Virus record (IMG/VR): IMGVR_UViG_3300035688_000769
Location: 1 to 38,594 of that record
Reading direction: 5' to 3' (one strand)
From: a virus
DNA: 38,594 nt
The translations under genes were made by a program, and so were the position numbers. The notes under the pieces are model-generated. The model did not search any database and was not told where the DNA came from. It worked only from the letters and a program-made list of their open reading frames with translations. Below, piece by piece: positions 1 through 5,202 of the stretch; within the stretch, counting starts at the first letter, position 1, and each line of letters starts with the position of its first letter.

Positions 1-149
1 TCCGCCACGATAGTCGAATCGTTGAAACTGATTACGACCCAGTCTGCATAAATCGCGCAGCCGACCATCAACATTTTGATTGGGAAATAATCCCTACTCT
101 CCGCCTTACAGATTACCACATCGTCCTTTCGTGCCTCAAACTTCCACAT
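1..149 (-). CDS. N-terminal part of Ala-rich repeat protein, continues across the contig ends
   Basis: The ATG at 149-147 follows a strong AAGGAGG site. It opens a frame of 49 codons plus 2 bases that runs off the left edge without a stop, beginning MWKFEARKDDVVICKAESRD. If the molecule is circular, the two leftover bases (GA) join the first base read at 38594 (C) to make GAC. The frame then continues exactly into the Ala/Gly-rich ORF ending at 38111, giving one protein of about 210 aa. The N-terminal 50 residues look like a compact globular segment and I do not recognise it. It lies 11 bases downstream of the 77-aa zinc protein in the leftward operon. As seen here it is only a fragment. Confidence 0.8.
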   Translation of the reverse strand, partial: MWKFEARKDDVVICKAESRDYFPIKMLMVGCAIYADWVVISFNDSTIVA

Positions 150-160
150 AGAAACCTCCT

Positions 161-394
161 TTATGCCTGAATCCCCTCGTTTTTCTCTATGGGAATCGTT
201 AGAAATTTCTCCAGCCACTTCTTGAAGCATTCGGGGGAACACCCATATCCCCGTTCCTGCACTCTGACAGTATCTTTTCCAACCTGAAAATTGAGCACAT
301 TTGCGCCTATGCTACCTTGTGCGGCGTTGAAGAAGTATTTATCTATCAAAATTGGTTTTCCACACTCAACACATAACACTTCTAACATCATCAT
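161..394 (-). CDS. Small putative zinc-binding protein, 77 aa
   Basis: The protein has a CVEC pair near residues 8-11 and a second Cys pair, CSPEC, near residues 52-56. This is the spacing of a small zinc ribbon or knuckle. Three consecutive ATG codons (394, 391, 388) follow a GGGAGGTG ribosome site, and the first or second is the likely start. Just upstream on the same strand is a 13-base hairpin (410-422). Together with the ribosome site it closely matches the leader of the ATPase gene at 32251. The gene sits between the 55-aa zinc protein and the Ala-rich protein in the leftward operon. Its molecular role is unknown; DNA, RNA or protein binding are all possible. Confidence 0.75.
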   Translation of the reverse strand: MMMLEVLCVECGKPILIDKYFFNAAQGSIGANVLNFQVGKDTVRVQERGYGCSPECFKKWLEKFLTIPIEKNEGIQA

Positions 395-396
395 CT

Positions 397-422
397 TTCA
401 CCTCCCTTTGCGGCTCAGCCGC
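397..422 (-). promoter_or_regulatory. Hairpin plus Shine-Dalgarno element, copy 1
   Basis: Read leftward, GCGGC-TGA-GCCGC forms a 5-bp hairpin followed at once by AAAGGGAGGTGAAAG and the ATG of the 77-aa gene. The same arrangement, with one changed loop base, one deleted G and one changed base after the ribosome site, precedes the ATPase gene at 32225-32253 on the other strand. The element presumably affects translation or RNA stability; that role is inferred. Confidence 0.55.
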
Positions 423-424
423 GG

Positions 425-592
425 TTACTTTATTTGCGGAATTGCTACTCCCGCTCCTTTCTTGCAAACTGAGCACCCCCATTCTTGCCGCTGTTCGTTG
501 CAAGTGTATTTCATTTCCTTTTTGCAAATAGGACAGAACCGTTTTTTACCTATTTGCGCCATTATCTTCTTGAAGTAATCGGACATTGCCAT
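425..592 (-). CDS. Small zinc-ribbon protein, 55 aa
   Basis: The protein starts MAMSDYFKKIMAQIGKKRF and has CPIC at residues 21-24 and CSVC about 20 residues later, a classic four-Cys zinc ribbon. It ends GVAIPQIK before a TAA. The ATG at 592-590 overlaps the TGA of the upstream 35-codon ORF (ATGTGATGG), so translation is probably coupled to that leader ORF. A GGGGGT ribosome site lies about 5 bases upstream. It is the first substantial gene of the leftward operon, directly behind the structured leader RNA, so it is a candidate early regulator. The specific function is unknown. Confidence 0.75.
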   Translation of the reverse strand: MAMSDYFKKIMAQIGKKRFCPICKKEMKYTCNEQRQEWGCSVCKKGAGVAIPQIK

Positions 593-699
593 CACATACC
601 CCCTTTGCGATAAAAGAATCCTGCGCCCTGGACGAGAATCAGGGACACAGCGTGAGCCGTGTTCTTTTCGCAGGACTTATTGTTTTCTGTTCTCGTCAT
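592..699 (-). CDS. Leader ORF of 35 codons, coupled to the zinc-ribbon gene
   Basis: An ATG at 699-697 opens a 35-codon frame starting MTRTENNKSCEKNTAHAVSL. It ends in a TGA that shares its last base with the next gene's ATG. The start lies about 29 bases after the predicted leftward transcription start, with a modest AAGGG ribosome site. The middle of the ORF coincides with a compact three-way-junction RNA fold at 619-675. Either this is a real small peptide whose translation disrupts the fold and couples to the next gene, or the frame is incidental and the RNA is what matters. I cannot decide from sequence alone. No protein family is recognised. Confidence 0.45.
   Translation of the reverse strand: MTRTENNKSCEKNTAHAVSLILVQGAGFFYRKGGM
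619..675 (-). ncRNA. Structured leader RNA, compact three-way junction
   Basis: Read leftward, a 7-bp closing stem (669-675 with 619-625) encloses two hairpins. One is a 7-bp stem with a 4-base loop (656-662 with 645-651). The other is a 5-bp stem with a 9-base loop (640-644 with 626-630). The hairpins abut each other and the closing stem, with one unpaired AAAAGA joint. One pair in the 7-bp hairpin is G-U in the leftward RNA but an A-C mismatch in the other strand, which points to the leftward RNA as functional. A U-rich stretch follows, then the ribosome site of the 55-aa gene. Confidence 0.5.
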
Positions 700-734
700 T
701 TCTCGCCCTTCTTTTCTCGCCCTCAACTATGAGA

Positions 735-762
735 AGTATATCCTATATATCGGCAATGTCAA
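735..762 (-). promoter_or_regulatory. Leftward sigma70-type promoter of the accessory operon
   Basis: On the minus strand there is a perfect -35 TTGACA (762-757), a 16-base spacer and a -10 TATACT (740-735). Transcription would begin near 728 and read the leader RNA, the zinc proteins and on across base 1. It is divergent from the first short-RNA promoter at 873. Confidence 0.65.
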
Positions 763-829
763 GAAGAAAATTCAGAATTTTTTTCCTGCCGCAAGCCTTA
801 TATTTGCTGCGTTTGCGGGTTTTGGGCAA

Positions 830-871
830 AACTATTTTTTCTGACGGCGAATGCGCGGCGTAAAAATAGTT
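830..871. repeat. Inverted repeat beside the first rightward promoter
   Basis: AACTATTTTT (830-839) and AAAAATAGTT (862-871) are perfect 10-base inverted arms separated by a GC-rich 22-base centre. The right arm ends one base before the -35 box at 873. The position suggests an operator or other protein-binding site between the divergent promoters; this is inferred. Confidence 0.45.
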
Positions 872-872
872 C

Positions 873-900
873 TTGACAATCACTTTTTGCAGGTTATATT
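873..900 (+). promoter_or_regulatory. Promoter of short RNA 1
   Basis: The -35 TTGACA lies at 873-878 and the -10 TATATT at 895-900, with a 16-base spacer. The whole box region is similar to the promoter at 1007-1034 (shared CTTGACAA, ACTTT and GTTATA blocks), which suggests that promoter and RNA were duplicated together. Confidence 0.65.
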
Positions 901-906
901 TTCAGT

Positions 907-985
907 TGCAAGGTCGGGGCGTAAGCCAATGGATGCGCAGTAGTGCATCGGAGAGAGCGCAACTCGCAAGCGCTCTCTTTTATTT
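907..985 (+). ncRNA. Short RNA 1, about 80 nt
   Basis: The predicted transcript runs from just after the -10 to the T-run of the terminator. It contains a small hairpin GATGC-N8-GCATC and then the terminator hairpin. There is no ribosome site or convincing ORF. The last 46 bases and the GATGC/GCATC stem recur in short RNA 2, while the loop of that stem differs. Function is unknown; transcript ends are estimates. Confidence 0.5.
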
Positions 986-988
986 CAG
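943..988 (+). repeat. 46-bp exact direct repeat, copy 1
   Basis: This block is identical to 1088-1133, exactly 145 bases further on. It covers half of a small stem, the complete terminator and the start of the following spacer. The flanks (for example GGCGTGAAAA after the repeat) are also similar. Confidence 0.9.
952..985 (+). terminator. Intrinsic terminator of short RNA 1
   Basis: A perfect 9-bp stem AGAGAGCGC / GCGCTCTCT with a 9-base loop is followed by TTTTATTT. Confidence 0.8.
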
Positions 989-1006
989 AGAGGCGTGAAA
1001 AAAGCC

Positions 1007-1034
1007 TTGACAACTACTTTGGGCGAGTTATAGT
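1007..1034 (+). promoter_or_regulatory. Promoter of short RNA 2
   Basis: The -35 TTGACA lies at 1007-1012 and the -10 TATAGT at 1029-1034, with a 16-base spacer. It begins 19 bases after the end of the first 46-bp repeat. Confidence 0.65.
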
Positions 1035-1040
1035 TCAGGC

Positions 1041-1130
1041 AATCCGTTATTGCCCTGTCTGCCAACGGAGTTTGGATGCGCGGTGGGGTGCATCGGAGAG
1101 AGCGCAACTCGCAAGCGCTCTCTTTTATTT
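1041..1130 (+). ncRNA. Short RNA 2, about 90 nt
   Basis: This transcript is parallel to short RNA 1: variable 5' part, a GATGC-N10-GCATC stem and an identical terminator. The 5' part is 10 bases longer and differs in sequence from unit 1. If the RNAs are regulators, the variable 5' ends would be the specific portions. No ORF with a ribosome site is seen. Confidence 0.5.
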
Positions 1131-1133
1131 CAG
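1088..1133 (+). repeat. 46-bp exact direct repeat, copy 2
   Basis: Identical to 943-988 over all 46 bases; it contains the second terminator. Confidence 0.9.
1097..1130 (+). terminator. Intrinsic terminator of short RNA 2
   Basis: Same 9-bp stem, 9-base loop and TTTTATTT tail as the terminator at 952-985. Confidence 0.8.
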
Positions 1134-1163
1134 GCAGGCGTGAAAATAATTTTGGTTTTCCCC

Positions 1164-1192
1164 TTGACAAATCCTTTGCGTCATCATATAAA
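1164..1192 (+). promoter_or_regulatory. Promoter of short transcript 3
   Basis: The -35 TTGACA (1164-1169) and -10 TATAAA (1187-1192) are separated by an ideal 17-base spacer. This is the best promoter match of the three, but it is not similar in its spacer to the other two. Confidence 0.7.
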
Positions 1193-1198
1193 GATAAC

Positions 1199-1302
1199 AA
1201 CAATCGTAGAAGGAGTAGTAGAAAATGAAAGTCTTACAAAAAGCCGTTTGGGGTTCAGAAGGCAAATACTCCGAGCCGCGATTGTTACCCACGCGGCTTT
1301 TT
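1199..1302 (+). ncRNA. Short transcript 3, about 100 nt, with ribosome site but no stop before its terminator
   Basis: The predicted RNA starts near 1199, has a strong GAAGGAG site at 1209-1215 and an ATG at 1225, and meets an intrinsic terminator at 1274-1302. The frame from the ATG does not reach a stop until 1345-1347 (40 codons, beginning MKVLQKAVWGSEGKY). A terminated RNA would therefore be a non-stop message. No gene lies downstream on this strand, so ordinary attenuation of a following gene is not supported. Confidence 0.45.
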
Positions 1303-1347
1303 GTATGCCTATCGGCTCCGCCGAGGCGTATCGTAGGCGCAAAGTAA
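1225..1347 (+). CDS. Possible 40-aa ORF spanning a terminator
   Basis: The ORF has a good ribosome site (GAAGGAG, 9 bases before the ATG) and a strong promoter, but an intrinsic terminator lies inside it at 1274-1302. The C-terminal half is read through that hairpin and looks like translated noncoding sequence (Pro, Arg and Leu rich). It may be a leader peptide, a non-stop mini-message, or an accident of a noncoding RNA. No family is recognised. Confidence 0.25.
   Translation: MKVLQKAVWGSEGKYSEPRLLPTRLFVCLSAPPRRIVGAK
1274..1302 (+). terminator. Intrinsic terminator of short transcript 3
   Basis: A 7-bp stem AGCCGCG / CGCGGCT with an 11-base loop, followed by TTTTT. Confidence 0.75.
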
Positions 1348-1533
1348 GCGTGCCGAATAGCAGCCAGTCCACGACAGACTGACGCTCGCTGTGAAGTAAA
1401 GGCGAGAAAACAAAAATGCGCAGTTGTCAGTTCGCGAAAATTTCGCAAATCTTTTTCCTTCTAAACTCTTCCTTTTTTCAGGGTTTTTTAGCATTGGAAT
1501 TTGTGCGAACAACATAATTTGCCAATTACGGCG
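1348..1533. other. Gene-free spacer with one short palindrome
   Basis: No gene with a ribosome site is visible on either strand. The only clear structure is the 13-base palindrome GCGAAAATTTCGC at 1434-1446. The stretch separates the short-RNA units from the late-operon terminator. Confidence 0.6.
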
Positions 1534-1588
1534 AATAAAAAAGGGCGGGTGTGTATGTTTTGGACATCGGAGATACTTCACCTGCCCT
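1534..1588 (-). terminator. Terminator of the leftward late operon
   Basis: Read leftward, AGGGC-A-GGTG (1588-1579) pairs with CACCCGCCCT (1551-1542), with one mismatch. An inner ATAC/GTAT extension follows, and then a T-rich tail (TTTTTTATTC). It lies 22 bases beyond the stop of the last late gene at 1610. Confidence 0.75.
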
Positions 1589-1609
1589 ATCGGTAACCTG
1601 CAATATCTT

Positions 1610-2278
1610 CTATATGCTGCCTCCTTTCACAATTTGCCGTTTTGCGATGATTCGCCGTGCCGTCTTTGGCTTCACACGAGTAAGAATGCCATCTATGCCA
1701 GCGGGATTCGCGGCTACCGCATCTTCCAGTTCCTTGCGTTTGGAACGCTGCGAAAGCCATTGCTGTGCGAGCGCGAGAAAGATAGTCAGCGCCGAACCGC
1801 CGCCGAGAAGTGTTGTGAGAAGCGAACTGCTTATAGAAGGAAGAATCCAGTCAGACGCTATATGTGAGATAGTGCGATTTACCGTTTGCGGCGTTATCAG
1901 TAAGCGTGGAGCGCCATATTTCTCCAATGCGGTCTTTGCTACCAGTTGTGCACTCTGCGTGTCACCTGCGGTCAGGCAGGCGGCAATCTGGGCATAGCCT
2001 TCCCGCATAGGCTCGCTAACGCAGCCTGTGAGTAGAATCAGAATTATTACTGCTAATCCGAGTATCACGAACCACAGAAAAGTTCTGTCGCGTTTCACCT
2101 TTTTTAGTCTTTCAAGTGTATTTGCCAGTTGATAACAAGCAATAGTAGAGGCAGGTGGAACATAAGGTCTATTACCTGAACAATCGTTTTCCACGAGGGT
2201 AAGCGCCTCGCTGGAGAGTTCTTCCCAAGCCCGCAATTCAGTCCAGAGTTCCTTGTCACCCTTTTCCTGCTCGCTCAT
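1610..2278 (-). CDS. Membrane protein with two hydrophobic segments, possible lysis accessory protein, 222 aa
   Basis: The N-terminal 65 residues are soluble and charged. A strong transmembrane segment follows at about residues 67-85, ending in LTGC, which resembles a lipobox but sits too far from the N terminus for a normal lipoprotein signal. A second hydrophobic stretch (around 145-170, LLTTLLGGGSALTIFLAL) is followed by a basic C terminus. The ATG follows AGGGAGGGTGAA. It is the last gene of the late operon, next to an XhlA-like holin candidate, where lysis genes often lie. A lysis role is inferred only from position and topology; no enzymatic motif is visible. Confidence 0.7.
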   Translation of the reverse strand: MSEQEKGDKELWTELRAWEELSSEALTLVENDCSGNRPYVPPASTIACYQLANTLERLKKVKRDRTFLWFVILGLAVIILILLTGCVSEPMREGYAQIAACLTAGDTQSAQLVAKTALEKYGAPRLLITPQTVNRTISHIASDWILPSISSSLLTTLLGGGSALTIFLALAQQWLSQRSKRKELEDAVAANPAGIDGILTRVKPKTARRIIAKRQIVKGGSI

Positions 2279-2290
2279 TTCACCCTCCCT

Positions 2291-2572
2291 CTACCTGAAT
2301 ACCAAAGCCGCAATACCCGTGACCGCGCCGATAACTGCTATGAGAATCCAAATCAATTTTCCCGCGCCGATGCCTTCCGAATGCGAACCTTCAAGTGAAG
2401 TAACCCGCTCTTCTATCTTCTCTATCTTCACGCCATCTAAACCTGCAAGAACTTCCTTGAGGTCACCTATACTGCCGAAAATCTGCTGATGCTCCTGCCG
2501 ATTCTCTGTGCGATTCACTTCTGCTGTCTTTTTGATTTCCTGCAATGCCGCGCCTATTTCTTCAGAAGTCAT
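2291..2572 (-). CDS. XhlA-like holin accessory protein, 93 aa
   Basis: I start the gene at the ATG at 2572 (MTSEEIGAALQEIKK) because it follows GGGAGGAAAA directly; a longer frame upstream lacks this and runs through the previous gene. Residues 1-65 are charged and helical (ERVTSLEGSHSEG), and a single transmembrane helix with a short basic tail fills the C terminus (IWILIAVIGAVTGIAALVFR). This matches the layout of the haemolysin XhlA family, small coiled-coil proteins with one C-terminal membrane anchor found in phage lysis cassettes. The gene overlaps the preceding zinc gene by 11 bases. The family call rests on architecture and gene position. Confidence 0.65.
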   Translation of the reverse strand: MTSEEIGAALQEIKKTAEVNRTENRQEHQQIFGSIGDLKEVLAGLDGVKIEKIEERVTSLEGSHSEGIGAGKLIWILIAVIGAVTGIAALVFR

Positions 2573-2804
2573 TTTTCCTCCCGCAAACTTTGCAATTTCC
2601 CAAAACCGTGTGAAGTGTGGTCGTGTAGCAATCATAACAATACTTGTCAACTTCACCCTCATTCTTGAAGGGTTGCCCTACTGCTGTTTCGCACGAAGGG
2701 CAATACCAGAAATCCAAACCTGTGCAATTCTGCCGCCGTTCTAACTTCACGTTTTTATGCTCTGTGAGGCTACAAAAAGGGCAGAATATATCTTGCTCAC
2801 TCAT
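2562..2804 (-). CDS. Double zinc-ribbon protein, 80 aa
   Basis: Four Cys pairs are visible: CPFC (8-11), CPSC (35-38), CYDC (56-59) and CKVC (71-74). This suggests two zinc ribbons in 80 residues. The ATG follows GAGGATGCGAA. It lies just after a strong terminator hairpin (2816-2900) and overlaps the start of the XhlA-like gene, implying translational coupling. No catalytic residues are visible. Its position in the late lysis region does not explain its role. Confidence 0.75.
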   Translation of the reverse strand: MSEQDIFCPFCSLTEHKNVKLERRQNCTGLDFWYCPSCETAVGQPFKNEGEVDKYCYDCYTTTLHTVLGNCKVCGRKNDF

Positions 2805-2815
2805 TTCGCATCCTC

Positions 2816-2900
2816 AAAAAAAGAGTCCGCCTTTGTGCAGAAGTGAGACCTTCCCACTTCCGGGAGTTCAGATAACATTGGAGTTTCACAGGCGGACTCT
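2816..2900 (-). terminator. Strong terminator-like hairpin with a large structured apex
   Basis: Read leftward, AGAGTCCGCCT (2900-2890) pairs perfectly with AGGCGGACTCT (2832-2822) and is followed by seven T. GTG/CAC pairs extend the stem past a small bulge. The apex of about 50 bases holds a further AAGTG/CACTT hairpin. It lies between the coiled-coil gene (ends 2907) and the zinc gene (starts 2804), so it should limit expression of the last three late genes. Confidence 0.75.
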
Positions 2901-2906
2901 ATTGGA

Positions 2907-3182
2907 TTATCCCACCTTCAACGGCGCAGATACTGCAATCGCTATTCCCGCCTCTTCGCACTTTTTCAGTTGGTCTTGAACCTGCAATAGCGCCTCGTTC
3001 ATCTGCGCCATACGCCCTGCATAGTTCTTTTCAAGGTCGGCTTTCTGCCCTATGATTTGCTTTTCAAGTTTCTGCAAATCTGTGACCTTTACGATGTCCT
3101 GCCTGACGACCGTCATCGTGCGCACCACCTGACCCTCAACTCCTTCAACTTTCTCAATCTTCGTCTCAACCGTTTGTGGCAT
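2907..3182 (-). CDS. Coiled-coil protein, 91 aa
   Basis: The sequence is almost entirely helical, with Val/Glu/Lys-rich N-terminal half (VETKIEKVEGVEGQVV) and a predicted coiled coil from about residue 30 to 75 (LQKLEKQIIGQKADLEK). The ending is short and hydrophobic (IAIAVSAPLKVG). The ATG follows AAAGGAGAG at good spacing. It lies just downstream of the 667-aa tail protein gene and may be a chaperone or trimerisation partner; this is inferred from position. No family is recognised. Confidence 0.7.
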   Translation of the reverse strand: MPQTVETKIEKVEGVEGQVVRTMTVVRQDIVKVTDLQKLEKQIIGQKADLEKNYAGRMAQMNEALLQVQDQLKKCEEAGIAIAVSAPLKVG

Positions 3183-3197
3183 CTTTCTCTCCTTTCG

Positions 3198-5201
3198 TTA
3201 TGAGGATGCCGTCTGTCCAGACTTTTCTAATACTGAAAGTATAGCGGCAATTCTTGTTATGCAAGTAGCAAGGTCTGTCGCATCAATAATATGTCCGGGT
3301 TGTGCAGTAGTCGGTGTTACTCCCCAGAATCCCCCTCCACCCTGAAATAGACCATCGTTAGCAACAATGTTGCCCGTAGAGACAACTTTTATCGCAATGC
3401 AGAAACACAAACGACCTCTAAATGTATTGGAAGGAGTAAAGGTCAGTTGGCCAATGGGGGATACACATTTGAACACATCTCGATAGATTCCACTTACCTC
3501 TTCTATAACTGAAACATCATCAACTGAAAGACGCGCTGTATTCGTAGTCAAAAATTGAAGAGTTCCCGTTGATTCAGCAATAAATTTTTCTGTATATGTT
3601 CCGTTAGCACTCCTTATTGTCAATCCTACTCCACCGCAAGTTGGAGTTACGCTTCCAGCCGTTCTGTTTTTTACCGTGTATGTGAGATAATATCTTTTAC
3701 CTACTTCCACTCCTATATCTTGTTGCAATAGTCCTGTTCCGTTAGTTGCGTGGTCTGCCTCGTGATTCGTGGCATCATAACTCCAGTCAGTTCCATATGT
3801 CCAAGTTCCCGCAGCGCCAAAATCTCCATTCACAACCTTTTCGATACCAGTTATCGAAATTGTCTGTCCAGTTACACCACCAAGTGAAATTACTACATCG
3901 CCTGTTTGTATTGTCGTTGAAAACCACTTATGATATATTATCCAAGTTTCACCACTTGCAGGAGTGAAGTTTGTGCATACCAAAGTCTCTGTTCCGTTCT
4001 CATAATGTTCTACATAATGGTCAAGAGAATACTCATAACCCCACTGCCAATGTGCGCCCAAAATCCAGTCCGTAGTTCCTGTAAAGAAGTCCCAGTCAAT
4101 TCCCGTCCGATTCGGGGTTGCTATTCCAACTACCACATCGCCGTAGCCTGTGATGCGCAAGCGTTCTGTTACATCATTTCCAAACAGCGTTTTCAGCGAA
4201 AGATAGCCGGATTCGTTGATACCAGCACTTCCATTCCAGTTATCAGTTACTTCCTGACCAACTGCAATTCTTGCGCCAACAACCTCAAAGGGATAATTAC
4301 TCCAATATCCCAAAGCAATAGCCGCCTCCGAACCTTCAGGAACCGTTGGAATATGAATATCTGTAAAACTGAAAATATCTATAACAGTTCCATCCGCACC
4401 TTCTCTCCTTGCTGCCCATAAACCCGTCAAATAACCAAGAGTGTTCGCGTCATAGCCCAAAGCAACCTGCGAATTCACGCCGTCAAAGGAAAAGGCTGCT
4501 AATTGCGCGGCAAAGGCAGGGTCATAACCAAAGACGGAAGCATCGCCGTAAAACATAGAAATCTGAAAAAAGGAGGTATTATACCAGACCCAAGCGTGAG
4601 AATCGGTCGTGGAATCTGCCTGCCAAATATGATACCGCGTTCCAACAGACGGATTCGCGCTATCAGGTGCATAGAACTTCATCCACGGCGCGTAGGTATC
4701 GCCCATCTCCAGATTCAAGCCGTCAAAAGTAGGACTGTTAGGAGTCAGTATCATTCCAACAAACGCGGGACTGTCTGTAGTTGCCACGCCTTGATTCATT
4801 CCCACCGCATAGGTATTCGCAGAATACACAGGGTCAGTTTCAGCATCCAGATAACCCGCATCATTTGCGAAGATTGACACATTCGGCGGAAGGGCAAGCC
4901 AAGCCGCAAAGACAGGGTCTGACTCGGAAGGAATGTCACCGTTATGCAGAAGTGTTCTTGATGCCGTCCCATCGTAAAACTTCAAGTCTGCGCCGTGACG
5001 CACTAACTGACCCGTAATAGTAGGCGCGGCAGCATTGTCGGCAAACTTCGCTATCTTCAAACCAAGTGTGTCAAGAAGATAATCGTAAGTGAGCGCAGAA
5101 TCACCTTTGATATAATCATCGTCGTTGAACAGAACCTCTGTATCATTACTTCTATATCCCACAACCTCCGCCATCATCACATCAAGGTCAAAACTTGGCA
5201 T
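3198..5201 (-). CDS. Tail fibre or spike-like protein with carbohydrate-binding-like module, 667 aa
   Basis: The beta-rich sequence is typical of fibre proteins: N-terminal repeats of the type DPVFAAWLALPP and DPVYSANTY, a central region with YAPWMKFYAPDS, and a C-terminal helix probably for trimerisation (IAAILSVLEKSGQ). Residues 455-568 form a discrete beta module starting VVNGDF and ending SVDDVSV, with a conserved TPTCGG and SANGTYTEKF. The module resembles CBM-type jelly-roll domains and is close to two copies in the nozzle-like protein (16770-17483). The ATG lies 1 base after the upstream stop. It likely binds host surface glycans; the exact ligand is unknown. Confidence 0.75.
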   Translation of the reverse strand: MPSFDLDVMMAEVVGYRSNDTEVLFNDDDYIKGDSALTYDYLLDTLGLKIAKFADNAAAPTITGQLVRHGADLKFYDGTASRTLLHNGDIPSESDPVFAAWLALPPNVSIFANDAGYLDAETDPVYSANTYAVGMNQGVATTDSPAFVGMILTPNSPTFDGLNLEMGDTYAPWMKFYAPDSANPSVGTRYHIWQADSTTDSHAWVWYNTSFFQISMFYGDASVFGYDPAFAAQLAAFSFDGVNSQVALGYDANTLGYLTGLWAARREGADGTVIDIFSFTDIHIPTVPEGSEAAIALGYWSNYPFEVVGARIAVGQEVTDNWNGSAGINESGYLSLKTLFGNDVTERLRITGYGDVVVGIATPNRTGIDWDFFTGTTDWILGAHWQWGYEYSLDHYVEHYENGTETLVCTNFTPASGETWIIYHKWFSTTIQTGDVVISLGGVTGQTISITGIEKVVNGDFGAAGTWTYGTDWSYDATNHEADHATNGTGLLQQDIGVEVGKRYYLTYTVKNRTAGSVTPTCGGVGLTIRSANGTYTEKFIAESTGTLQFLTTNTARLSVDDVSVIEEVSGIYRDVFKCVSPIGQLTFTPSNTFRGRLCFCIAIKVVSTGNIVANDGLFQGGGGFWGVTPTTAQPGHIIDATDLATCITRIAAILSVLEKSGQTASS

Positions 5202-5202
5202 T

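Noticed and set aside
619-675. Three-way junction as a hammerhead ribozyme
   Set aside because: The junction lacks the conserved CUGANGA and GAAA core and has almost no unpaired bases at the junction.
943-1448. Several open frames of 66-110 codons on both strands over the short-RNA units
   Set aside because: They run through clear promoters and terminators, and lack ribosome sites.
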